Origin: Triparma columacea
Lineage: Eukaryota; Sar; Bolidophyceae; Parmales; Triparmaceae
Length of the DNA: 59,501 bases
NCBI GenBank assembly: GCA_030267965.1
Contig: BRYA01000132.1
Span: forward strand, 12,508 to 72,008
Reading direction: 5' to 3'
Part shown: positions 42,050-49,969 of the stretch, in pieces
Layout: every line of letters begins with the position of its first letter
Position numbering within the stretch: position 1 is the first letter of the stretch
Position numbers and translations under genes: made by a program
Notes under the pieces: model-generated
The model's input: only the letters and a program-made list of their open reading frames with translations
Databases searched by the model: none
What the model was told of the DNA's origin: nothing

Positions 42050-44674
42050 ATGCCCCAAACAGCAGTATACTCTGGCACAGGGAGCTTCAGAGGCAATCAT
42101 AAAGTCACAGAAGTAACTTTTGCGCAAGGAGTGACGTCGATTGGCAATGGCGCTGTCTGGAGTTGCTCAGCAGTATACAATGGCATAGAGAGCTTCAGAT
42201 TCAATCGTGAAGTCACAAAAGTGACTTTTGCACAAGGAGTGACATCTATTGGCCATCACGCCTTCTGGAGATGCTCCTCCCTCACGGCCATCACCATTCC
42301 AGACGGAGTGACGGCAATTGGCGATGAAGCCTTCTCTGGATGCTCCTCCCTCACGGCCATCACCATTCCGGACTCAGTGACCACGGTTGGCAATTATGCC
42401 TTCTCTGGATGCTCCTCTCTCACGGCCATCACAATCCCTGACGGAGTGACGACAATTGGTGAACGCGCCTTCTATGGATGCTCCTCCTTCACAGCCATCA
42501 CCATCCCTGAAGGAGTGACAACGATCGGCGAACGTGCCTTCGAAAGATGCTCCTCCCTCACGGCCATCACCATCCCGGTCGGAGTGACAACGTTTGACAG
42601 GTGCGCTTTCGCAGAATGCTCCTCCCTTACGGCCATCACCATCACAGACGGAGTGACAATGATTGGCAATTTCGCCTTCAAGGGATGCTCCTCCCTTACG
42701 GCCATCACCATCCCAGACGGAGTGACGACACTTGGCGAGGGCACCTTCTACAAATGCTCCTCCCTCACGGCCATCACCATCCCTGACGGAGTGACGACGA
42801 TTGACTACTGCGCCTTCTCTGGATGCTCCTCCCTCACGGCCATAACCATCCCGGACGGAGTGACGAAGATTGGCAAAAATGCTTTCTGTGATTGCTCCTC
42901 CCTCACGGCCATAACCATTCCTGACGGAGTGACTACAATTGGCGAGGATGCCTTCAAAGGATGCTCGTCCCTCACAGCCATTACAATCCCAGACGGAGTG
43001 ACGATGTTTGGCAAAAACGCCTTCTCTGAATGCTCCTCCCTCACGGCCATCACCATCCCAGACGGAGTAACAAAGATTGGCGAACGTGCCTTCCACGAAT
43101 GCCCCTCCCTCACAGCCATCACAATCCCGGACTCAGTGACGACAATTGACTTATGCGCCTTCTACGGATGCTCCTCCCTTACGGCCATCACCATCCCAGA
43201 CGGAGTGACGAAGATTGGCAATTGCGCCTTCAAGGGATGCTCCTCCCTCACGGCCATCACCATCCCAGACGGAGTGACGGCGATTGGCTATGGAGCCTTC
43301 AACGGATGCTCCTCCCTCACGGCCATCACAATCCCAGATGGAGTGAGGACGATTGGCAAACATGCTTTCTGCGATTGCTCCTCCCTCACAGCCATCACAA
43401 TCCCGGACAGAGTGACGTCGATTGTCATGGGCACCTTTGAAGATTGCTCTTCCCTCATGGCCATCACCATTCCGGACGGAGTGACGAAGATTGGCAACAA
43501 TGCCTTCAACGGGTGCTCTTCCCTTACGGCCATCACCATTCCGGACGGAGTGACGAAGATTGGCAACAACGCCTTCGAAGGATGCTCTTCCCTCACAGCC
43601 ATTACAATCCCAGACGGAGTGACGACGATTGGCAAAAACGCCTTCAAAGGATGCTCGTCCCTCGCAGCTATCACCATCCCGGACGGAGTGACCATGATTG
43701 GCGAACGCGCCTTCGAAGGATGCTCCTCCCTCAATGCCATCACCATTCCTGACGGAGTGACTACAATTGGCGAGGATGCCTTTCACGGATGCTCCTCCTT
43801 CACGGCCATCACAATCCCAGATGGAGTGACGACGATTGGCAAATACGCCTTCTTCTTATGCTCCTCCCTTACGGCCATCACCATCCCGGACGGAGTGACG
43901 GAGATTGGCGAGGGCGCCTTCCACAGATGCTCCTCCCTCGCAGCCATCACAATCCCGGACTCAGTGACGTCAATTGGCGATTACGCCTTCGCCGAATGCT
44001 CCTCCCTCGCAGCCATCACAATCCCGGATGGAGTGATGAAGATTGGCGATTACGCCTTTGCAGAATGCTCCTCCCTCGCAGCCATCACAATCCCGGACAC
44101 AGTGACGACAATTGGCAGTTATGCCTTCCACGTATGCTCCTCCCTCACTGAGATCACAATCCCGGACGGAGTGACGACAATTTGCGATGGCGCCTTCTGG
44201 GGATGCTCCTCCCTCACTGAGATCACCATCCTGGACGGAGTGACGACAATTGGCAATTGCGCCTTCGAAGGATGCTCCTCCCTCACGGCCATCACCATTC
44301 CGGACGGAGTGACAAAGATTGGCAGAAGCGCCTTCAGAGAATGCTCCGCCCTGACGAAACTCAGTTTATCTCCTGCTGTCTCCATCGGTGAAGACTGCTT
44401 CTTGAACTGTGCTGCCCTCATCGCTGCCGCTGCTGATCAAAATATGTCGACCGTCGAGGACCTCCTCCATTCTAGGTGGCACCGCGTACGTGAACGCGTC
44501 ACCGCTCTGCTATGCCTCAAGGGATCCAGGGATCAAGTGGAGAATCAACCCGAGACATCGGGGAGCCTGAAGCGGAAGCGAGTAGACGGAGTTGAAGCCC
44601 CATTTCTAAGGGTAACTCCGGCACGTGAGAAGGTCCCGAAAGAATTGTGGAGAGAAATTCTGGAGTTCCTGTAA
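42050..44674 (+). CDS. BspA-like leucine-rich repeat protein, long copy
   Basis: Single exon, 874 residues from the ATG at 42050. It has 30 regular 23-residue units of the LRR_5/BspA (Treponema pallidum-type) class, consensus CSSLTAITIPDGVTTIGxxAF, encoded by a 69-bp DNA repeat. They form a long solenoid. The N-terminal cap is itself duplicated (TAVYSGTGSFRG and SAVYNGIESFRF, each leading to VTFAQGVTSIG). The C-terminal cap (SPAVSIGEDCFLNCAALIAAAA) is followed by SGSLKRKR, a possible nuclear-localisation patch. The last residues, VPKELWREILEFL, resemble the first half of an F-box. There is no signal peptide, so a cytosolic or nuclear binding role is likelier than secretion. It faces a shorter paralogue tail to tail. 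Confidence 0.88.
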   Translation: MPQTAVYSGTGSFRGNHKVTEVTFAQGVTSIGNGAVWSCSAVYNGIESFRFNREVTKVTFAQGVTSIGHHAFWRCSSLTAITIPDGVTAIGDEAFSGCSSLTAITIPDSVTTVGNYAFSGCSSLTAITIPDGVTTIGERAFYGCSSFTAITIPEGVTTIGERAFERCSSLTAITIPVGVTTFDRCAFAECSSLTAITITDGVTMIGNFAFKGCSSLTAITIPDGVTTLGEGTFYKCSSLTAITIPDGVTTIDYCAFSGCSSLTAITIPDGVTKIGKNAFCDCSSLTAITIPDGVTTIGEDAFKGCSSLTAITIPDGVTMFGKNAFSECSSLTAITIPDGVTKIGERAFHECPSLTAITIPDSVTTIDLCAFYGCSSLTAITIPDGVTKIGNCAFKGCSSLTAITIPDGVTAIGYGAFNGCSSLTAITIPDGVRTIGKHAFCDCSSLTAITIPDRVTSIVMGTFEDCSSLMAITIPDGVTKIGNNAFNGCSSLTAITIPDGVTKIGNNAFEGCSSLTAITIPDGVTTIGKNAFKGCSSLAAITIPDGVTMIGERAFEGCSSLNAITIPDGVTTIGEDAFHGCSSFTAITIPDGVTTIGKYAFFLCSSLTAITIPDGVTEIGEGAFHRCSSLAAITIPDSVTSIGDYAFAECSSLAAITIPDGVMKIGDYAFAECSSLAAITIPDTVTTIGSYAFHVCSSLTEITIPDGVTTICDGAFWGCSSLTEITILDGVTTIGNCAFEGCSSLTAITIPDGVTKIGRSAFRECSALTKLSLSPAVSIGEDCFLNCAALIAAAADQNMSTVEDLLHSRWHRVRERVTALLCLKGSRDQVENQPETSGSLKRKRVDGVEAPFLRVTPAREKVPKELWREILEFL
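42274..44347 (+). repeat. Array of thirty 69-bp LRR-coding units
   Basis: Tandem 69-bp units each containing TGCTCCTCCCT and GCCATCACCAT/GCCATCACAAT. Variation concentrates in the last third of the unit (residues after IG), which faces away from the conserved strand. The strong repetition explains long meaningless frames on the other strand. Confidence 0.95.
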
Positions 44675-44872
44675 CCCTTTTTCAAGTATAGTCAGACATG
44701 AATGAAACAATCGGGTCATAATAATAGAAGATTAGGTAGATTACAATACGATTATAGCTTTTACCTTTCTGGTCAAAAATAACCTTCAAAGGCCTTTCGG
44801 TTCAAGAACTTAACCCAGACCGGCAAGACGCGGAGAAAAGAGTTTACGAACGATTGATTCAACAACAAAGAG

Positions 44873-46294
44873 TTACAGAAATTCCAGAATTACTCTCCAC
44901 AAAACTTTCGGGATCTTCTCACGTGCAGGAGTTACCCTTAGAAGCGGGGCTTCAACATCGTCTATTCGCTTCCGCTTCAGGCTCCCCGATGTCTCGGGTT
45001 GATTCTCCACATGATCCCAGGATCCCTTGAGGCACAGAAGAGCGTTGACGCGTTCGATCACAGCGATTTTGCGGTGCCACCTATAATGGAGGAGGTCCAA
45101 GACAGTCGGCATATTTTTATCAGCAGCGGCAGCGATTAGGGCAGCGCAGTTCAAGAAGGAGTCTTCACCAACGGAAACGGCAGGAGATAGAATGAGATTC
45201 ATCAGGGCAGAGCAATCTCTGAAGGCATATTCGCCAATCATCGTCACTCCGTCTGGGATAGTGATGGCCGTGAGGGAGGAGCATCCACTGAAGGCATATT
45301 CGCCAATCTCAATCACTCCGTGTGGGATGGTGATGACCGTGAGGGAGGAGCATTGAGAGAAAGCGCCCTCGTCAATCATCGTCACTCCGTCCGGGATGGT
45401 GATGGCCGTGAGGGAGGAGCATCCGTCGAATGCGTGATTGCCAATTGTCGTCACTCCGTCTGGGATGGTGATGGCCGTGAGGGAGGAGCATCCACAGAAG
45501 GCGCCCCAACCAATCTCCGTCACTCCGTCCGGGATGGTGATGGCCGTGAGGGAGGAGCAACTAGAGAATGCCCATCCGTAAATCGTTGTCACTCCGTCCG
45601 GGATTGTGATGGCCGTGAGGGAGGAGCATCCCTCGAAGGCTCTTTCGCCAATCATTGTCACTCCGTCCGGGATGGTGATGGCCGTGAAGGAGGAGCATCC
45701 AGAGAAGGCGTATTCTTCAATCATCGTCACTCCGTCCGGGATGGTGATGGCAATGAGGGAGGAGCATCCGTAGAAGGCCATTTCGTCAATTATTGCTACT
45801 CCAATTGGGATGGTGATGGCCGTGAGGGAGGAGCATCTTTCGAAGGCGCCTCTGTCAATTATGGTAATGCCATCCGGGATTGTGATGGCCGTGAGGGAGG
45901 AGCATTCGGAGAAGGCGCCCTCGCCAATCATCGTCACTCCGTCTGGGATGGTGATGGCTGTGAGGGACGAGCATCCGCGCAATGCTTCATAGCCAATCGT
46001 CGTCACTCCGTCAGGGATAGTGATGGCCGTGAGGGAGGAGCATTCGTAGAAGGCATAATTGCCAATTATTGTCACTCCGTCCGGGATGGTGATGGCCGTG
46101 AGGGAGGAGCATCCGTAGAAGGCCCATTTGCCAATCGTTGTCACTCCGTCAGGGATGGTGATGACCGTGAGGGAGGAGCAATATCTGAAGGTTTCATCGG
46201 CAATCGACGTCACTCCCTCTACAAAAGTCACTTCTGTGAGCTCACGATCGCCTCTGAAGCTCCCTGTGCCATTGTATACTGCTGTTTGGGGCAT
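44873..46294 (-). CDS. BspA-like leucine-rich repeat protein, short copy
   Basis: Single exon, 473 residues, paralogous to the 42050-44674 gene in inverted orientation. It has one N-terminal cap (TAVYNGTGSFRGDRELTEVTF) and 14 of the 23-residue CSSLTAITIPDGVT units. The C-terminal region is the same, SPAVSVGEDSFLNCAALIAAAA then SGSLKRKR, ending VPKVLWRVILEFL-type (IPKVLWRVILEFL). The copy-number difference (14 against 30) is the main change, as expected from unequal exchange within the array. Start chosen by matching the paralogue's ATG and conserved leader. Confidence 0.88.
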   Translation of the reverse strand: MPQTAVYNGTGSFRGDRELTEVTFVEGVTSIADETFRYCSSLTVITIPDGVTTIGKWAFYGCSSLTAITIPDGVTIIGNYAFYECSSLTAITIPDGVTTIGYEALRGCSSLTAITIPDGVTMIGEGAFSECSSLTAITIPDGITIIDRGAFERCSSLTAITIPIGVAIIDEMAFYGCSSLIAITIPDGVTMIEEYAFSGCSSFTAITIPDGVTMIGERAFEGCSSLTAITIPDGVTTIYGWAFSSCSSLTAITIPDGVTEIGWGAFCGCSSLTAITIPDGVTTIGNHAFDGCSSLTAITIPDGVTMIDEGAFSQCSSLTVITIPHGVIEIGEYAFSGCSSLTAITIPDGVTMIGEYAFRDCSALMNLILSPAVSVGEDSFLNCAALIAAAADKNMPTVLDLLHYRWHRKIAVIERVNALLCLKGSWDHVENQPETSGSLKRKRIDDVEAPLLRVTPAREKIPKVLWRVILEFL

Positions 46295-46683
46295 TTTTGG
46301 GAAGGGGAGAGTCCCGGGGTTGAGAGGATCTTTTCACCCGTCTTTTCGGTAACAGGAGACCAATATAACTCCAATATGCTTGGTTTATTGGTCTAACTTC
46401 CTGATAATTGGCTGGTCCTTCTTTCCGAATTAATTCTTCTCAATTTCGCCATCCATTTTTCACCCCTTCTTTATCACCAAATACTTCCATAATACGTTAC
46501 AAAAACTATATATACACAATATTAATATAACCCTACACGCTCAACTATTTAAAACGCGACATAAACCCTGCTATACAACTTTAACAACCATAACCCTTTC
46601 GACGAGACCTTCTTTGTCCTCCTTTCTTCTCCTTTATACTCCTCTCAACACACATCCCAACACACTCACGTATCACACACCTA
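46295..46683. promoter_or_regulatory. Shared upstream region of a divergent gene pair
   Basis: 389 bp between the short BspA-like gene (minus) and the RNase P gene (plus). The part next to the BspA-like gene repeats the leader seen before the long copy. The centre is AT-rich with TATATATACAC at about 46508. The part before the RNase P start is C/A-rich. Confidence 0.45.
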
Positions 46684-48897
46684 ATGGCTACTCAAAATAC
46701 AAACGAATCCAAAACCACTCCAACAACAAAACAACAAAAACCACAGAAACCCCCAAAGAAGAAGACACCACAAGTTGTCAAGAACGTCCGCCACTCTCTC
46801 CACGCAGCAGCTCGCAACAACGACCTCCACGCCTCTTACATTCTCCACTCAATAGTGTCCTCAATAAAGTCAGAGTGTCTAAAAGTCACCCAGCAGGATT
46901 CCCCTCCTCAGCCCACATCAGCAGACCTGGGTTTTGACGTTCCCTGGCTCGCCGAGCCTTACCCCAAGTTACTGACAGAGCTTCTCCTCCATTTCTCGTC
47001 CTCCTTAAAATCCACTCCCCCAACTACAGATTTAGACACAATCTTCAAGTGGACAAAGGAGGATTACCGTGTGTTTTTATCGATAGTATACGGTTGTAGT
47101 CCCTCAGATTACCTCGGTAAGGGTACCTTAAACAAGCCCGTCGTTACATCAACCGTGCCCTTAACAGTGGGCGATTCACAACCGAAGGAAGGGAGCTTTT
47201 TATGGGATGTTAAGGTGGAGGAATTCTACCTATACCTAACAAAACACCCTATACCACCTTTACCTACAACTCCCCACACTACCTCTTCTTCCTCCACACC
47301 TTCTTCTTCTCTTCCTTCTCCCAACGTGATGACTAGGTTCAATGACAGGTTATCATTCTTACAAACATTAAAGTCATCCTACGATTCGTACTCCTACCCT
47401 TACAACGAGTTAGTATACACTTCGCTTATAAGGGTATTCTCGAACTACGGGGGGGAACATGGATTGAAACAAGCACTGGGGTTTTTAAACGAAGCGGAAG
47501 GAGAGGGGGAAGGGAAGGTTAATTTGAAAAATAGAGCTTACGAGGAGGTTATTAAAGGATATGCTGATATAGGTGATCTTAATGTTGTCGAGGATCTGAT
47601 TGAACGGATATTAAAGAGAGGACTAACTCTAGGGGAAGGGGACTTAGCGAACGTTTGGAGGGGGGGTTCGAAATGGAAGGATGTTAAAGGGTGGAAGGAA
47701 CTAGGGTGGAGGATGCTTGATATGGTATTGAAGGAAGGGAGGGTTATGGGTAAGGTTGGTAACGAGGCTATCGTTCAACTCATGAGAACCTCAGTTGAAG
47801 GCTGCGAGGTTAAGGTAATCGAACGGGTAAGGGGGGATGGTGCTTTGGAGGAGGGGGTTAGGTTGAGAAGCATTGAACCGGGGGTTGAGGAGTGCTGCGA
47901 GATGGTTAAAATGAACGAAGAGATCGTTACGAACGGCAGGGCTGAGGGGGACGAAACGGAATTCCAGGGGGGGGGTAAGGGGCGGAAGAGGGAGCTCAAG
48001 GTTAGGGAGAAGGGCCGGAGGGCCAAGGAGTGGGGTAGGTTTAAGGAGTGGCTAGAGGGAATAGGGGAGTACACGCACGTCCTGGACGGGGCGAACATCG
48101 GGTACCTTGGGGGGGGGATGGGGATAAAGTGGGCGCAGATTGGGTGGGTCATGAGGGCAATAAGGGAGGGGGGGGGTAGGGGGGTCGTCGTCATGCACCA
48201 GAGGCACTTCGACAACCTCCAGGGGGAGGATTGGTCGCTGGTTCGGAGCTGGGGGGGGGACGTGTACAGGACGCCGAACGGGATGAACGACGACTGGTTC
48301 TGGCTCCACATGAGCCTATGCCAAGGCTGCAGGAGGGGGGGGAGGATGCCGTGGTTCGTAAGCAACGACGAGCTCAGGGACCACGTCTTCGGGATGAGGG
48401 CCAGCAGGAGCCTGGAGCAGTGGAGGGAGAGGAAGGGGGTGAAGTTCAAGTTCGGGGACTGGGAGAGGGAGGCGAGGTGGAGGAGGCCGGTGCTGAATTA
48501 CCCGAGGGGGTGGAGCAAGAGGGTCATGGAGGTATCGGGGGGGTGGGCGATACCGTGGGGAGAGGAGGGGGAGGAGGGGAAGTGGACGTACGTAAAGGGG
48601 AGCAGGGTAGACGCGGAAAGGGTTGAGAGGATGAGGGGGGAAATTGAGGAAGAAAAGAAGGACGCTGCAAAGGGGAGGGAGATTATCGCGGAAAGGGACA
48701 AGGAAATTGAGAAGAAGGAAAAGAAGATTAAGGGTTTGGAAGAAATGTATAAAAAAATGAAGGAAGAGAACAAGAGAATGGAAGAAGAGATCAAAAAGGG
48801 AAAAGAGGTCTCGGAAGAGTCTCGGAAGGACATGTCAAAGGAGACGGGTGTGGCAAAGGAAGATGAAGGAGGGGGGAAAAGGAGGAAGGTGGGGTAA
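46684..48897 (+). CDS. Protein-only RNase P (PRORP)
   Basis: Single exon, 737 residues. PRORP removes 5' leaders from pre-tRNA in the nucleus, mitochondria or plastid. The N-terminal half has PPR-like helices (NELVYTSLIRVFSNYGGEHGLKQAL, RAYEEVIKGYADIGDLNVVEDLI). The NYN nuclease domain has HVLDGANIGY (D468), NGMNDDWFWLHMSL (D536, D537) and VSNDELRDHVFGM (D562, D566), covering the expected metal-binding Asp residues. WRERKGVKFKF matches the conserved region after it. The C-terminal ~90 residues form a charged coiled coil rich in Glu and Lys, ending in a basic KRRKVG patch that may be a nuclear signal. The CxxC part of the structural zinc site usual in this family is not visible. Confidence 0.9.
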   Translation: MATQNTNESKTTPTTKQQKPQKPPKKKTPQVVKNVRHSLHAAARNNDLHASYILHSIVSSIKSECLKVTQQDSPPQPTSADLGFDVPWLAEPYPKLLTELLLHFSSSLKSTPPTTDLDTIFKWTKEDYRVFLSIVYGCSPSDYLGKGTLNKPVVTSTVPLTVGDSQPKEGSFLWDVKVEEFYLYLTKHPIPPLPTTPHTTSSSSTPSSSLPSPNVMTRFNDRLSFLQTLKSSYDSYSYPYNELVYTSLIRVFSNYGGEHGLKQALGFLNEAEGEGEGKVNLKNRAYEEVIKGYADIGDLNVVEDLIERILKRGLTLGEGDLANVWRGGSKWKDVKGWKELGWRMLDMVLKEGRVMGKVGNEAIVQLMRTSVEGCEVKVIERVRGDGALEEGVRLRSIEPGVEECCEMVKMNEEIVTNGRAEGDETEFQGGGKGRKRELKVREKGRRAKEWGRFKEWLEGIGEYTHVLDGANIGYLGGGMGIKWAQIGWVMRAIREGGGRGVVVMHQRHFDNLQGEDWSLVRSWGGDVYRTPNGMNDDWFWLHMSLCQGCRRGGRMPWFVSNDELRDHVFGMRASRSLEQWRERKGVKFKFGDWEREARWRRPVLNYPRGWSKRVMEVSGGWAIPWGEEGEEGKWTYVKGSRVDAERVERMRGEIEEEKKDAAKGREIIAERDKEIEKKEKKIKGLEEMYKKMKEENKRMEEEIKKGKEVSEESRKDMSKETGVAKEDEGGGKRRKVG

Positions 48898-49013
48898 TGA
48901 AAATCAATAACAAGGGTTAACCAAAGTAAATAGGTAAATCCTAAAGCACGTGTGCCATTAAAATAAAAACGCAATCGTTTGCATTACTGTAGACCCCCCC
49001 TCTTCCCGGCCAC

Positions 49014-49613
49014 CTACCCTTTTAGTAGTATGATAACAACGAAAAGCAAAGTAAACGGTCCGAACGTTTTAAGGAAGTCCCCAAAATTCTCGAACCTACC
49101 CCAGAAGAACACGTAGAAGGCTAGGATCACCATGTTCCAACGACGGAAATTCTTGTAACCCATCTGGTTGAGAGCGCAGCAGACGTGGGAATGGCAATTG
49201 TCACAGAAGAGATTGTGCATACGACCTGCGTATACACGGTTTGCGTGATGGACACCCTCGTCCCTATTTGGGGGGGGGGAGTTGGGTGAGAACAAAAGGG
49301 AAGGGAAGAGGGGAAAGGGAAAACACAACTTAGGGGACACTCACCAGATCTGGGGGTCAACGTCTGAGGGGGATATGGGTATATACCTAGTCGGTGGACC
49401 GAACGCCATGTGGCCGGCTGTTGAGACAAAGTAAGGACCCTGGAAGTCTGAGATTTGACCATTGGAAGTATGGGGGGAGAAGGATATTCCTGTGTGACCG
49501 ATTATGGGACAGAACCAGGTTATGGGAGGGAGGGGGGACCAGGTTATTGACATGGGAAGGTTTGGAGGAGCATTTGCAATATCAGTAAATGTGGGAGATG
49601 AGGAAGAGGACAT
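49014..49613 (-). CDS. TMEM222/RTE1-like (DUF778) protein
   Basis: Two exons on the minus strand (49613-49345 and 49263-49014), phase 2, give 172 residues. The start has a near-perfect context (CGCCACCATGT). Family motifs are in order: SITWSPLPPITWFCPIIGHTGI, then GQISDFQGPYFV, MAFGPPTRYIPI, then HNLFCDNCHSHVCCALNQM across the splice, and two C-terminal hydrophobic segments ending ILLKG. Plant RTE1 and animal TMEM222 are small ER/Golgi membrane proteins; RTE1 supports ethylene-receptor function and TMEM222's role is unclear. The exact biochemical role here is not predictable. Confidence 0.88.
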
Positions 49614-49969
49614 GGTGGCGGGGTGGGTGAAATATGAGTTTTGTGGTAAGTGGAGTGAATTTAGTGGATGCAGGGTGATTGTTGAATTATACAGATGCGT
49701 AATATTGTTGTGCGATTGATTGTCAGGGTTTGTAAAGGAATTTGTAAAAATTGGGAGAGGAGTGTTTTTGTGCCCCATATTTTTTGAGGTAGGTTTGGGT
49801 GTTTCAAACTGCTTTCCGTCGATAATATTCAATAATTATGTATGAACCCTCGTAGTTCACCAATAACACACCATAATATACATTGCTCATATTAAATAAT
49901 GCCCTCAATACTCCAAAAACTCACCACCCCCCGTCCTGTCGTCCCGTCCCTTTCTTCTTTATTCCAGCT
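49614..49969. promoter_or_regulatory. Shared upstream region of a divergent gene pair
   Basis: 356 bp between the TMEM222/RTE1-like gene (minus) and the LeuRS gene (plus). It is AT-rich in the middle (49800-49910) and C-rich just before the LeuRS start. No specific site can be supported. Confidence 0.35.

Noticed and set aside
42374..43786. Long minus-strand frames opposite the long BspA-like gene (and plus-strand ones opposite the short copy)
   Set aside because: They are by-products of the 69-bp repeat, whose length is divisible by three and lacks stops in other frames. Their translations are only reflections of the LRR DNA.
42050..46294. Horizontal transfer of the BspA-like LRR genes from bacteria
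   Set aside because: BspA-type repeats are common in eukaryotic microbes as well, the genes have no bacterial neighbours or mobile element, and composition is not clearly foreign.
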